Source: CADEED01 sp036677145 (GTDB lineage Bacteria; Pseudomonadota; Gammaproteobacteria; Steroidobacterales; Steroidobacteraceae). Taken from it: 64,000 nt of DNA. The stretch spans positions 95,381 through 159,380 of the forward strand of contig JAKFFF010000034.1 of the NCBI GenBank assembly GCA_036677145.1, given 5' to 3'. The notes under the pieces are model-generated. The model was not told the origin of the DNA and did no database searches. It saw nothing but the letters and a program-made list of their open reading frames with translations. Within the stretch, counting starts at the first letter, position 1. Each line of letters starts with the position of its first letter. A program made the position numbers and the translations under genes. This document shows positions 16,140 to 25,213 of the stretch, piece after piece.

Positions 16140-17220
16140 AAACGTGCCCGCGCAATGAGACCGCTTTTATGAGCGCCCAGACCTGCATGCCTTCCGTCAG
16201 CGACAGTTCCTGCGCCGCCCCCGCCGTGATGCGGGCGAGCAGCGTGGAAGTTCGCCCGATATCGAGTTCGACGAGCACCGCCCGGCCGACGTCCGGCGTG
16301 ATCGACACGACTCGCGCCGGAACCACGTTGCGCACGGACAAGGCGTGCGGGGACTCGGTGGCGAGAATGACGTCTCGCGCCAATACCTGGATCTGGATCC
16401 GCTGACCGGCGGCGGCGGCGTCATGTTCGACATGGAGCAACGCATCGCCGATGCGCAGCTGGGCGAGGCCCGTGCCGTCGACGCGTTCGACGACGCCCGA
16501 AACGACCGCGCCCACGGCATCAGGCCCAACAATGGCGCGCAGCGCGGGATGGCGGCTCACCGTCGCGATGTCGCCTTGCGCGACCGCTTTTCCATCATCA
16601 AGCAGCACGACGCGGGTCGCGAGCCGCAGGACCTCATCGAATTGATGGCTCACGTAGATGACCGGTATGGCGAGACTGTCGCGCAACCGTTCGAGCCATG
16701 GCAAAACCTCTTCGCGGCGCGCGGCATCTAGCGACGCCAGCGGCTCGTCGAGCAGCAACAGCCGCGGCTGACGCAGCAGGGCGCGCCCGAGCGCGACGCG
16801 TTGCTTTTCGCCGCCCGACAACTCATGCGGCCGGCGTGAGAGCAGTACATCGAGGCCGAGTAGTTGGACCACGTCGTCGAAGCGGATGGGCTGCGCCGCG
16901 CCGCGCGGCAGGCGCTTCAGGCCATATTCGAGATTGCCGCGCGCGTCGAGGTGCGGAAAAAGACGCGCCTCCTGGAATACCACCCCGATGCGGCGATGGC
17001 GCGCATCGACGTCGATGCCGCGTTGCGTGTCGAGCAACACATCCTCGTCGACCTGGACGTGTCCCGCATCCGGTGACAGCAATCCCGCGATCAGCGATAT
17101 GGCGGTCGACTTGCCGCAGCCGGAGCGGCCGAACAATGCAGTGACGCCCGGCGTCGGCGCTTCGAATTCCATGTCGAGCGTGAAATCGCCGCGGCGCTTC
17201 GTGAGCTTGACCGTGAGCAT
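16120..17220 (-). CDS. modC: Molybdate ABC transporter ATP-binding protein
   Basis: A 366-aa ABC ATPase. Walker A FGRSGCGKST (about residues 30-39), Q-loop VFQEARLFPHL, signature LSGGEKQRVALGRALL, Walker B LLLLDEPLASLD and switch YVSHQFDEV are all intact. The last 110 residues are the mop/TOBE molybdate-binding domain (VVPARVVSITPDVGRAVLVELDIG), which identifies ModC and allows feedback sensing of molybdate. It overlaps modB by one base (TGATG). No modA gene is present in this operon, so the periplasmic binding protein must lie elsewhere. Confidence 0.95.
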   Translation of the reverse strand: MLTVKLTKRRGDFTLDMEFEAPTPGVTALFGRSGCGKSTAISLIAGLLSPDAGHVQVDEDVLLDTQRGIDVDARHRRIGVVFQEARLFPHLDARGNLEYGLKRLPRGAAQPIRFDDVVQLLGLDVLLSRRPHELSGGEKQRVALGRALLRQPRLLLLDEPLASLDAARREEVLPWLERLRDSLAIPVIYVSHQFDEVLRLATRVVLLDDGKAVAQGDIATVSRHPALRAIVGPDAVGAVVSGVVERVDGTGLAQLRIGDALLHVEHDAAAAGQRIQIQVLARDVILATESPHALSVRNVVPARVVSITPDVGRAVLVELDIGRTSTLLARITAGAAQELSLTEGMQVWALIKAVSLRGHVFSVPAR

Positions 17221-17909
17221 CAGGCCCGCCCCAGCCGGCGCCGCAGGTGGCGCGCGAGGAATTCGGAGGCGAGCAGTCCGGTGAGCCCGAGCGTGAATGA
17301 AATGAGCGCGAGCCGCGCCGCCAGCGAATCGCCGTCCGGGGTCTGCAATGCGGTGTACAGCGCGAGCGGCAGCGTGCGCGTCTCGCCCGGGATGTTGGAC
17401 GCGAACGTGATCACCGCGCCGAATTCGCCCAGTCCGGCCGCGAAGGCGGTGACGGCGCCCGCGAGAATTCCCGGTGCGATCAACGGCAGCGTGATGGAGA
17501 AGAAGCGATCGACGGGACCCGCGCCCAGCGTGCGCGCCGCATCCTCGAGACCGCGATCCACCGTTTCGAGCGAAATGCGGATGGAACGCACGACCAGCGG
17601 GAACGACATCACCGCCGTGGCGAGCGCGGCGCCCGTGGTCGTGAAGGCGAGCTGTATGCCGAAGTTCTCGTGCAGCCAGCCGCCGAGCGGCCCGCGGATG
17701 CCGAACAGCACCAGCAGTAGATAGCCGACCACGACCGGCGGCAATACCAGCGGCAGATGCACGAAGGCGTCGAAAAGTGTGCGGCCGGTGAAACGCGTGC
17801 GGGTGAGCAGCCAGGCCACCAGCACCGCGAACGGCAGGTTGAACGCGACGCTGCGCGCCGCGACGGACAGGCTCAGGAAAAGGGCGTCGGCTTCGGCGGG
17901 CGAGAGCAT
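17220..17909 (-). CDS. modB: Molybdate ABC transporter permease
   Basis: A 229-aa inner-membrane permease with five to six helices and the ABC permease coupling loop SLETVDRGLEDAARTLGAGP, preceded by LPLVLPPVVVGYLLL, a ModB hallmark. It works as a dimer with ModC to import molybdate for molybdenum-cofactor enzymes. It lies 49 bp downstream of corA on the same strand and is fused translationally to modC by a one-base overlap. The usual order is modABC; here modA is missing. Confidence 0.95.
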   Translation of the reverse strand: MLSPAEADALFLSLSVAARSVAFNLPFAVLVAWLLTRTRFTGRTLFDAFVHLPLVLPPVVVGYLLLVLFGIRGPLGGWLHENFGIQLAFTTTGAALATAVMSFPLVVRSIRISLETVDRGLEDAARTLGAGPVDRFFSITLPLIAPGILAGAVTAFAAGLGEFGAVITFASNIPGETRTLPLALYTALQTPDGDSLAARLALISFTLGLTGLLASEFLARHLRRRLGRA

Positions 17910-17958
17910 CGCGCGCAGTATACCGTTTGATATCCCGCCGGCTCGCGCGGCTGGCGCC

Positions 17959-18927
17959 TCACAACCACTTGGCCTTGCGCAGCCGGAAGAACACGTACAG
18001 GTCCACGACGATCATCGATCCAACGGCGGCGAGATAGCCGTAGCGCCAGGACAGTTCGGGCATGTGTTCGAAATTCATGCCGTAGATGCCGGCGATCAGA
18101 GTCGGCACCGCGACCAGCGCGGCGTAGGCCGCGAGGCGCTTCATGGTCTCGTTTTCCTGCAGCGACACCATCGAGAGATTCACGGAGATCGCCGTGCCCA
18201 CCGAGTCGCGGATGGATTCGATGGTCTGGTTCAGGCGCAGCAGGTGGTCATAGATGTCGCGGAAGTACTCGCGCAGCCCGGAACACAGGGCCGGCACACG
18301 CGCGCCGGACAGGTTGGAGATGGCTTCGAGCAGCGGCGCCACCGCGTGTTTGACGGTCGTGAGACGGTTCTTGAGTTTGTAGAGCGCCTCGATATTGGCG
18401 CGCGGCGAGCCATCCGCGAACAGGCGTTCCTCGATGCGTTCGAGATCCTCTTCGAGAGAATCGAGCAGCGGAAAATAGCGATCGACCACCGCGTCGATGA
18501 GTGCATAAAGCACGAATCCGGAGCCATTGCGCAGCAGTTCGGGTTCGCGTTCGCAACGTGCGCGCACGTCCTGGAAACCGCGCTGGGCGTGGCTGCGCAC
18601 GGTGAGGATGTAGTTGCGGCCCGCGAACACCGCCACTTCACCGGTGCGCAGATCGTTGTCTTCGTCGGGTTCGACCACGTGCAACACCGCGAACAGCGAG
18701 TCGCCGTAGTCTTCGATCTTGGGCCGCTGGTGGCCGTTGCGCGCGTCCTCGACCGCGAGCGAATGCAATCCGAATTGCGCCTGCATCAACGCGAGCGTGT
18801 CCGCATCGGGTTCGCGTAATGCGACCCAGACGAGGATGTCCGGCTGGTTTACGTAGTTATGGATCTCGTCGACCGGGATGTCGGCGAGTTTCATTCCGTC
18901 TTTGTAGGCGACGCAACTTATCAGCAT
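17959..18927 (-). CDS. corA: CorA-family magnesium/cobalt transporter
   Basis: A 322-aa metal channel. A long cytoplasmic N-terminal domain with a coiled willow helix is followed by two C-terminal membrane helices; the pore loop carries the diagnostic GMN (IAGIYGMNFEHMPEL). The protein ends with a basic RLRKAKWL tail. It imports Mg2+ (or Co2+) as a pentamer. It sits between an antiporter gene upstream and modBC downstream on the same strand, so a loose transport-gene string rather than a clear operon. Confidence 0.95.
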   Translation of the reverse strand: MLISCVAYKDGMKLADIPVDEIHNYVNQPDILVWVALREPDADTLALMQAQFGLHSLAVEDARNGHQRPKIEDYGDSLFAVLHVVEPDEDNDLRTGEVAVFAGRNYILTVRSHAQRGFQDVRARCEREPELLRNGSGFVLYALIDAVVDRYFPLLDSLEEDLERIEERLFADGSPRANIEALYKLKNRLTTVKHAVAPLLEAISNLSGARVPALCSGLREYFRDIYDHLLRLNQTIESIRDSVGTAISVNLSMVSLQENETMKRLAAYAALVAVPTLIAGIYGMNFEHMPELSWRYGYLAAVGSMIVVDLYVFFRLRKAKWL

Positions 18928-18993
18928 GCTGGTATCCGGCTGCCCTTCGTTCGAACTACCGTTTTCAGAGACCTTGCGATGACGTAAAGCGCA

Positions 18994-20760
18994 TCAGGTG
19001 CCTTCCGGATTTATCTGACTGTCGTGGCCGACGATCGCGCGCGCACGTTCGGGCGGCACGCCCAGGCTGCGCAGCGAGTATTCCAGCATGCCACGCGCAA
19101 GTTCGCGCTCGCCCATCACGACCCGGTTCGCGCCCAGCGCTTCGAGCTCGGCGAATTCACTTTCCTTGTGCGTTCGCACGACCACGTCGATGGTTGAATT
19201 GATGCCGCGCGCGACTTCCACGATGCGCCGCGCCTGGAAGCTGTCCGGAGTCGCGACCACCAGCAGGCGGGCGTGATTGATGCCGGCCGCCCGCAGGATG
19301 GCCGGCACGGAGGCATCACCTTCGATGGTCGGTACGCCCTGCGCCTGCGCGGAAGTGAGCATCAGGTGATCGCGTTCGATCACCGCGATGGGCAGCCCTT
19401 GTTCCCGCAGCACGGGTCCGATGGCGCCGCCGACGCGACCGTAGCCAATGACGATCGCGTGGTCACGCAGCGCGAGCGCGCTCGCGACCGGCCTGCGATG
19501 CCTCCCGGCGCCGCGCCTTTCGAGCAGCGTCAGCAGGCGTGGATAGGACTCCAGGATGCGCATCATCGGCGCTATGCCGGCAAAGGTGATCGGGTTGAGC
19601 GCGATCGACAGCAGCGCGCCGGCGAGAATCAGATCGCGGCCTTCCGTGGGCAGCAGGCCGAGCATCGTGCCGAGTCCGGCCAGGATGAAAGAGAACTCGC
19701 CGATCTGGGCCAGGCTTGCCGATACCGTCAGCGCCGTGCGCACCGGGTGCCGGAACGCGAGCACGATCAGGAACGCGGCGAGCGACTTGCCCACCATGAT
19801 GATCGCCAGCACCGCCAGCACCGCCAGCGGTTCGCGCACCAGGATGCCGGGATCGAACAACATGCCGACCGAGACGAAGAACAACACCGCGAACGCGTCT
19901 TTCAGCGGCAGTGAATCATTGCCGGCCTGATGGGAGAGTTCCGACTCCGACAGAATGACGCCCGCGAAGAATGCGCCGAGCGCGAACGAAACGCCGAACG
20001 CCGCGGAAGATCCGTACGCAATACCGAGTGCGATGGCGAGCACACACAAAGTGAACAGTTCGCGCGAGCCGGTGTGCGTGACGCGTTTCAGCAGCCAGGG
20101 CACGACGCGAGTGCCGACCACCAGCGCGAGCACGACGAACACCGTGACTTTCGCGAGCGTGATCACCAGTGTCAGCCAGGTGCTGGATGCGACGGCGGGA
20201 ATGCGCAGGCCCGAGGCGTCGCCACCGAGCGGTTCGGCGAGCGCCGGCAGCAGCACCAGCGCGAGCACCATCGCCAGGTCCTCGACGATGAGCCAGCCGA
20301 CTGCGATCTTGCCTTCGGAGGATTGCAGCGCGTTGCGCTCCTCGAGCGCCCGCAGCAGTACCACCGTGCTCGCCACCGACAGCGACAATCCGAACACCAG
20401 TCCCTGGCCCAGCGTCCAGCCCAATATGTGCGCCATGCCTGCGCCGATCGCGGTCGCCGTCAGGATCTGGGCGACGGCGCCGGGCAGGGCGATGTCGCGC
20501 ACCGACAAGAGGTCCTTGATGGAAAAATGCAGGCCCACGCCGAACATCAGCAGGATCACGCCGATTTCCGCGAGCTGACCGGCGATGACCGGATCAGCGA
20601 CGAATCCGGGCGTGAAAGGTCCCACCGCAATGCCCGCTACCAGGTAGCCGACGATGGGGGAGATTTTCAGCGCGCTCGCCAGCAGACCGAACAGCAATGC
20701 GAGGACGAAACCGATCGCCAGCATCGCTATCAGCGAAGTTTCATGTAATCCCTCGGGCAT
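18994..20760 (-). CDS. ybaL: CPA2 cation/proton antiporter with TrkA-N domain (YbaL/Kef type)
   Basis: A 588-aa membrane protein: about 12 helices in the first 400 residues (including the YLVAGIAVGPFTPGF and FGLSLSVASTVVLLRALEE segments of CPA2 antiporters), then a cytoplasmic RCK/TrkA-N domain with a Rossmann motif DHAIVIGYGRVGGAIGPVL. This is the arrangement of YbaL and KefB/KefC, potassium or sodium exchange gated by nucleotide. It diverges from kup with a 185-bp gap, so potassium export and import genes stand back to back. YbaL versus Kef is not settled; KefF-type partners are absent. Confidence 0.9.
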   Translation of the reverse strand: MPEGLHETSLIAMLAIGFVLALLFGLLASALKISPIVGYLVAGIAVGPFTPGFVADPVIAGQLAEIGVILLMFGVGLHFSIKDLLSVRDIALPGAVAQILTATAIGAGMAHILGWTLGQGLVFGLSLSVASTVVLLRALEERNALQSSEGKIAVGWLIVEDLAMVLALVLLPALAEPLGGDASGLRIPAVASSTWLTLVITLAKVTVFVVLALVVGTRVVPWLLKRVTHTGSRELFTLCVLAIALGIAYGSSAAFGVSFALGAFFAGVILSESELSHQAGNDSLPLKDAFAVLFFVSVGMLFDPGILVREPLAVLAVLAIIMVGKSLAAFLIVLAFRHPVRTALTVSASLAQIGEFSFILAGLGTMLGLLPTEGRDLILAGALLSIALNPITFAGIAPMMRILESYPRLLTLLERRGAGRHRRPVASALALRDHAIVIGYGRVGGAIGPVLREQGLPIAVIERDHLMLTSAQAQGVPTIEGDASVPAILRAAGINHARLLVVATPDSFQARRIVEVARGINSTIDVVVRTHKESEFAELEALGANRVVMGERELARGMLEYSLRSLGVPPERARAIVGHDSQINPEGT

Positions 20761-20927
20761 ACCGCAGGGTACCGAAAAACCCGGGCGGCAGGGACGCGTC
20801 TCCCGTTTTGTGAAAAATGCAAGTGGGGCCGCGCACCGCGGTCGTGCGGCTAGCTAAGTTCCGTGGAAATTCGCGGATATACGCAGGTCGGCCCGCGCGT
20901 GGTAACAAAACCCGTGTGGCGCGCGCT

Positions 20928-20933
20928 TAGAAT
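20928..20933 (+). promoter_or_regulatory. Possible -10 box of kup
   Basis: TAGAAT lies 13-18 bp before the kup start codon, in a TTAGAATGC context. No convincing -35 box stands 17 bp upstream, and the resulting leader would be only a few bases, so this is tentative. Confidence 0.3.
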
Positions 20934-20945
20934 GCGCGCCTTCGT

Positions 20946-22808
20946 ATGACGGCTCAGCAAGCTCTGCGTCCCGCATTCATCGGCGCCATCGGCGTCGTGT
21001 TCGGTGACATCGGCACCAGTCCCCTGTACGCGTTCAAGGAATCACTGAGCGCGGCGGGATATCACCCCGGCGACACGGCCACCGTGTTAGGCCTGTTGTC
21101 GCTGATCTTCTGGTCGCTCGCGGTCGTCGTCAGTGTCAAATATCTCGCGGTCATCATGCGCGCGGACAACGCGGGCGAGGGCGGCATCCTCTCGCTGGTG
21201 GCGCTGATCCAGCAGCGCTTCGGCACCGCCGAGCCCTGGGTGCGCCGCGCGGTCGCGCTCGGTGTGCTCGGCGCCGCGCTGTTTTACTGCGATGCGTTGA
21301 TCACTCCCGCCATCTCCGTCCTCAGCGCCGTCGAGGGACTCGAGATCCTCGACCCGCAATTCCATCGCGCCGTGCTGCCGGTGACCATTGGCGTGCTGGT
21401 GGTTCTGTTCGCGATCCAGCGGCGCGGCACGGAACGCGTCGGGCGGTTGTTCGGGCCGGTGATGATCCTCTGGTTCGCCACACTCGCCGTGCTAGGCGCC
21501 ATCGAAATCGCACGGATGCCCGGTGTGCTGGTCGCAGTGAACCCCTGGTATGCGGTCAAACTGTTCGCGACGCATCCGGGACTGTCGCTGATCATCCTCG
21601 GCGCCGTGTTTCTCGCGGTCACGGGCGCCGAAGCGCTCTATGCCGACATGGGCCACTTCGGCAAACGTCCGGTGCGGCTGGCGTGGCTCACGCTGGTGTG
21701 GCCCGCGTTGATCATCAACTATTTCGGGCAGGGCGCTCTGCTGCTGTCTTCGGGCGCGGCCATCGGAAATCCTTTTTATGCGCTGGCGCCGCAGGCGCTG
21801 CTGCCGCTGCTCGTACTGCTCGCCACGGCCGCCACCGTCATCGCCTCGCAGGCGACGATCTCCGGCGCGTTCTCGGTCACGCGCGAGGCGGTGCAACTCG
21901 ACTTGCTGCCGCGCGTGCGGGTGCTGCAGACCAGCGCCACCACTGTCGGACAGATCTACGTCCCGGCGGCGAACCTGTTCATGTTCGTCGCGGTGGTGCT
22001 GTTCGTCATCGGCTTCGGCAGCTCGAGCGCATTGTCGGCGGCGTATGGCGCATCCGTGGTCGGCACCATGTTCATCACGACGTTGCTGGGCGCGCTGGTC
22101 GCGCGCTTCATCTGGAGCTGGTCGTGGCAGCGGGTCGGTGCGTTGTTCGGCGCGTTGCTGATCGTGGATTTCGCGTTCATCGCGGGCAACTTCACCAAGA
22201 TCGACGACGGCGGGTGGGTGCCGCTGGCGCTCGCGGGGGTCATGTTTGCGATCTTCGTGACCTGGCGCGACGGCCGTCATGCGCTGCGCGCGGAACTCGA
22301 GTCGCGCGCGGTGCCCGACAAGAAACTGCCCGAGCTGCTCGCGTCGGTGACACGCGTGCCGGGTACTGGCGTGTTCCTCGTGAGCCAGTCGGGTTACGTG
22401 CCCACCGCGATGTTGAGAAACCTCGAGCACAACAAGGTCTGCCACGAGCAGATCGTGATCCTGCACCTCGAATTCCTGCGCGTACCGCGCGCCGATCCCG
22501 CGTGCCGGGTCGTCATCACGAAACTGCATCACGGCGTGTACGATTTGCGCGCGAGGTTCGGATTCATGGAGACGCCCGACGTCGGCGAGGCGCTGCGCAG
22601 CGCGCGCCGCCATGGGCTCGACGTGTTCTCCGAGGACTCCTCATTTTTCCTGGGCTGGCACCTGGTGCGGGCGCGGCCCCGCCCGGGGATCGCCGGACTC
22701 AAATCGCGCGCGTTCGCGTTCCTTCAGCGCCGCAGCGCCCAGGCCGCGGAATTCTTCCGCATGCCGGCGCGCGGCGTGATCGTCCTGGCCACCGATATCG
22801 AGCTTTAG
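20946..22808 (+). CDS. kup: Kup potassium uptake protein
   Basis: A 620-aa inner-membrane K+/H+ symporter. The N-terminus carries the family signature GVVFGDIGTSPLYAFKESL, followed by about 12 helices (including NAGEGGILSLVALI and FCDALITPAISVLSAVEGL-like LFYCDALITPAISVLSAVEG) and a soluble C-terminal domain of about 170 residues. Length is usual for the family (about 620-630). Kup works at low pH and under salt stress. It is divergent from the antiporter gene; no Shine-Dalgarno is obvious before ATG 20946. Confidence 0.97.
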   Translation: MTAQQALRPAFIGAIGVVFGDIGTSPLYAFKESLSAAGYHPGDTATVLGLLSLIFWSLAVVVSVKYLAVIMRADNAGEGGILSLVALIQQRFGTAEPWVRRAVALGVLGAALFYCDALITPAISVLSAVEGLEILDPQFHRAVLPVTIGVLVVLFAIQRRGTERVGRLFGPVMILWFATLAVLGAIEIARMPGVLVAVNPWYAVKLFATHPGLSLIILGAVFLAVTGAEALYADMGHFGKRPVRLAWLTLVWPALIINYFGQGALLLSSGAAIGNPFYALAPQALLPLLVLLATAATVIASQATISGAFSVTREAVQLDLLPRVRVLQTSATTVGQIYVPAANLFMFVAVVLFVIGFGSSSALSAAYGASVVGTMFITTLLGALVARFIWSWSWQRVGALFGALLIVDFAFIAGNFTKIDDGGWVPLALAGVMFAIFVTWRDGRHALRAELESRAVPDKKLPELLASVTRVPGTGVFLVSQSGYVPTAMLRNLEHNKVCHEQIVILHLEFLRVPRADPACRVVITKLHHGVYDLRARFGFMETPDVGEALRSARRHGLDVFSEDSSFFLGWHLVRARPRPGIAGLKSRAFAFLQRRSAQAAEFFRMPARGVIVLATDIEL

Positions 22809-22877
22809 CGGCACCACGCCGGGTAATAATGCATCGATTCCACCGGTCTCCTGAGCAGAGGCACTGAGGAGGTTTTC

Positions 22878-24635
22878 ATGCCCTGGACAAAGACCGCCCT
22901 GCGAGTCGTATTCATGTCGGTGTGCGCGCTCGTTGCGGGCGGCCCGGCTGTTGCCGCCGAGGAACCCGTCAGGATTCCCGCGCCCGCCCTCGATGCTCCC
23001 GTGGGGCCCGGAAAACTGCAGACCGCGGTGGTTGCGGGCGGCTGCTTCTGGGGTGTGCAGGGCGTGTACCAGCACCTGAAGGGTGTGAAGAGCGTGTGGT
23101 CGGGATACGCCGGCGGCACGAAAGCCACGGCCGATTACGAGTCCGTCAGCGGCGGCAATACCGGCCATGCCGAAGCCGTGCGCATCGTGTTCGACCCGGC
23201 ACAGGTCACGTACGGGCAGATCCTGCAGGTGTTCTTCTCCGTCGTGCACGACCCGACACAGCTCAACCGGCAGGGGCCGGATACGGGCAGGCAATACCGC
23301 TCGGCGATTTTCTACGCCGACGAGATGCAGCAGAAGATCGCCACGGCCTACATCGCGCAGCTCGATGCGGCGCGCGCCTTTCCGCGGCGCATCGTCACGC
23401 GGGTGGATCCGCTCAAGGGGTTCCACGAGGCCGAGGCGTATCACCAGGACTATCTACTGAACAACCCGAAGCAGCCGTACATCGTGATCAACGATCTGCC
23501 CAAGGTGCGGAACTTCGAGAAGTTTTTCCCGGCGCTGTACGTGGCGCGTCCCGTCACCGTTGCCGCGACGAAAGAGACTCCGGCGCCGGCGATGCGCGCG
23601 AACGCCGCGCCCGCGGCGCCCGCCGGCGGCGCGATGATGATGTCCGCGCAAGGGGCGGAAGGCCCGGCGAAGACCGAAGGCCCCATGCCGCCGCTCGCCG
23701 GCGCCAGCGGCTGGCTCAATACCGCGCCGCTGACCACCGAGAGCCTGCGCGGCAAAGTCGTGGTCGTCGACTTCTGGGCGTACTCCTGCATCAATTGCCT
23801 GCGCACGATGCCGTACGTGAACGCCTGGTACCGGCATTACAAGGACTCGGGCCTCGTGATTCTCGGCGTACATTCCCCGGAGTTCGCCTTCGAGAAGGAC
23901 ACGGCGAACGTGCGCGCCGCGGTCAAGAAGTTCGACATCCAGTATCCGGTGGTCCTCGACAACGAGCACCGCATCTGGAAGGCGTTCAACAACAAGTTCT
24001 GGCCCGCGCATTATTTCGTCGATGCGAAAGGCCAGATCCGCGAGCACCATTTCGGCGAGGGCAAATACGCGCGCTCCGAACGTGTGATCCGGCGGCTGCT
24101 CACCGAAGCCGGCGCGAAGAATCTGCCGGAGCCGCTCGATGACGCCGCGGGCGAGGGTGTCGCCGCGCCGGCCGACAGCGCGAACGTTGCATCGCCGGAA
24201 ACCTACGTGGGTTACGCGCGCGCGGAGAATTTCGTCTCGCCGGGCGCGTTCGCGCGCGATGCGAAGAAAACGTACGCGATCCCCGAAAAACTCTCGCTGA
24301 ACCAGTGGGCGCTCGGCGGTGCATGGCAGGTCGCGACGGAACACGCGCGGCTCGCGGGCGCACCGGGCCGGGTCGCATTCCGCTTCAAGGCGCGCGACCT
24401 GCACCTGGTGCTCGGCACCGCGAAGGCCGGCCAGCCGGTGCGTTTCCGCGTGACGCTCGACGGCGCGGCGCCCAAGCAGGATGCGGGCATGGACGTGGAC
24501 GCGAACGGCATCGGCACGATCCGCGAACACCGGCTCTATCAATTGATCCGGCAGAAAGGTCCGGTGGCCGAGCGGGAATTCGTCATCGAGTTCCTCGACC
24601 CCGGCGTCGATGTCTATTCATTCACGTTCGGTTGA
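22878..24635 (+). CDS. Periplasmic MsrA fused to a TlpA/DipZ-like thioredoxin and a C-terminal DipZ domain
   Basis: A 585-aa three-part repair enzyme. Signal peptide 1-27; MsrA domain about 46-222 with catalytic Cys56 in GGCFWG and the GHAE / QYRSAIF motifs; linker 223-272; thioredoxin fold with CINC (Cys304, Cys307) in the style of DipZ; C-terminal beta domain (about 405-585) like that found after DipZ thioredoxin. The MsrA domain has no cysteine other than Cys56, so it lacks the usual resolving cysteines; the fused thioredoxin is the likely reductant. Start ATG 22878 follows GAGGAGG. It is followed 9 bp later by msrB. Role: reducing methionine-S-sulfoxide in periplasmic proteins. Confidence 0.9.
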   Translation: MPWTKTALRVVFMSVCALVAGGPAVAAEEPVRIPAPALDAPVGPGKLQTAVVAGGCFWGVQGVYQHLKGVKSVWSGYAGGTKATADYESVSGGNTGHAEAVRIVFDPAQVTYGQILQVFFSVVHDPTQLNRQGPDTGRQYRSAIFYADEMQQKIATAYIAQLDAARAFPRRIVTRVDPLKGFHEAEAYHQDYLLNNPKQPYIVINDLPKVRNFEKFFPALYVARPVTVAATKETPAPAMRANAAPAAPAGGAMMMSAQGAEGPAKTEGPMPPLAGASGWLNTAPLTTESLRGKVVVVDFWAYSCINCLRTMPYVNAWYRHYKDSGLVILGVHSPEFAFEKDTANVRAAVKKFDIQYPVVLDNEHRIWKAFNNKFWPAHYFVDAKGQIREHHFGEGKYARSERVIRRLLTEAGAKNLPEPLDDAAGEGVAAPADSANVASPETYVGYARAENFVSPGAFARDAKKTYAIPEKLSLNQWALGGAWQVATEHARLAGAPGRVAFRFKARDLHLVLGTAKAGQPVRFRVTLDGAAPKQDAGMDVDANGIGTIREHRLYQLIRQKGPVAEREFVIEFLDPGVDVYSFTFG

Positions 24636-24644
24636 GGAGTGAAC

Positions 24645-25205
24645 TTGAAAGACTCAGCATTTTCGCGCCGCAGATTCCTGCTGGCGGCGCCGGTGGTTCT
24701 CGGTGTCGCCGCCTGCGCCGATGCGGCGGATGCGCCGGCGAAACCCGCGGGCGATGTCGTCATCGAAAACTTCGACGCGGCCGGCAAGAGCCTCGGCAAG
24801 GTGACCGTGCCGCGCATCGTGCGCAGCGACGACGAATGGAAAAAGTTGTTGCCGAAAGAGTCGTACGAGGTCACGCGCCATGAAGGCACGGAACGCGCGT
24901 ACTCCGGCCAATACAACGACCATCACGGCGATGGCCTGTATCACTGCATCTGCTGCGACACGGCGTTGTTCGATTCGAAGACGAAGTTCGAATCCGGCAC
25001 GGGCTGGCCGAGCTTCTGGAAGCCGATCTCGAACTCGAACGTCGCCGAGACCGCCGATCGCAGTCTCATGATGGAGCGCACCGCCGTGTCGTGTAAGCGC
25101 TGCGACGCGCATCTCGGCCACGTGTTCGATGACGGGCCGGATCCAACCGGGCTGCGCTACTGCATGAACTCCGTTGCGTTGAAGTTCGCGGCGCGCGGGA
25201 AGTAG
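24645..25205 (+). CDS. msrB: Tat-exported lipoprotein MsrB
   Basis: A 186-aa peptide-methionine-R-sulfoxide reductase. A twin-arginine signal SRRRFLLAAP is followed by a lipobox GVAAC (Cys24), so it should be exported folded and anchored. The zinc cysteines are CxxC at 101/104 and 150/153, and the catalytic Cys173 lies in RYCMNSVAL. Family landmarks GTGWPSFW and CDAHLGHVFDDG are intact. TTG 24645 is preferred: GAGGAG lies 5 bp before it, whereas GTG 24639 overlaps that element. It is cotranscribed with the MsrA fusion; together they repair both sulfoxide stereoisomers, like PilB of Neisseria but split differently. Confidence 0.95.
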   Translation: MKDSAFSRRRFLLAAPVVLGVAACADAADAPAKPAGDVVIENFDAAGKSLGKVTVPRIVRSDDEWKKLLPKESYEVTRHEGTERAYSGQYNDHHGDGLYHCICCDTALFDSKTKFESGTGWPSFWKPISNSNVAETADRSLMMERTAVSCKRCDAHLGHVFDDGPDPTGLRYCMNSVALKFAARGK

Positions 25206-25213
25206 CTAGGCCA

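Noticed and set aside
21492..22613. 373-codon minus-strand frame opposite kup
   Set aside because: Antisense shadow; the kup frame is complete and conserved.
18994..22808. Possible riboswitch (ydaO/kup type) between the antiporter and kup
   Set aside because: The 185-bp gap shows no matching conserved core; such switches are mostly found in Gram-positive bacteria.
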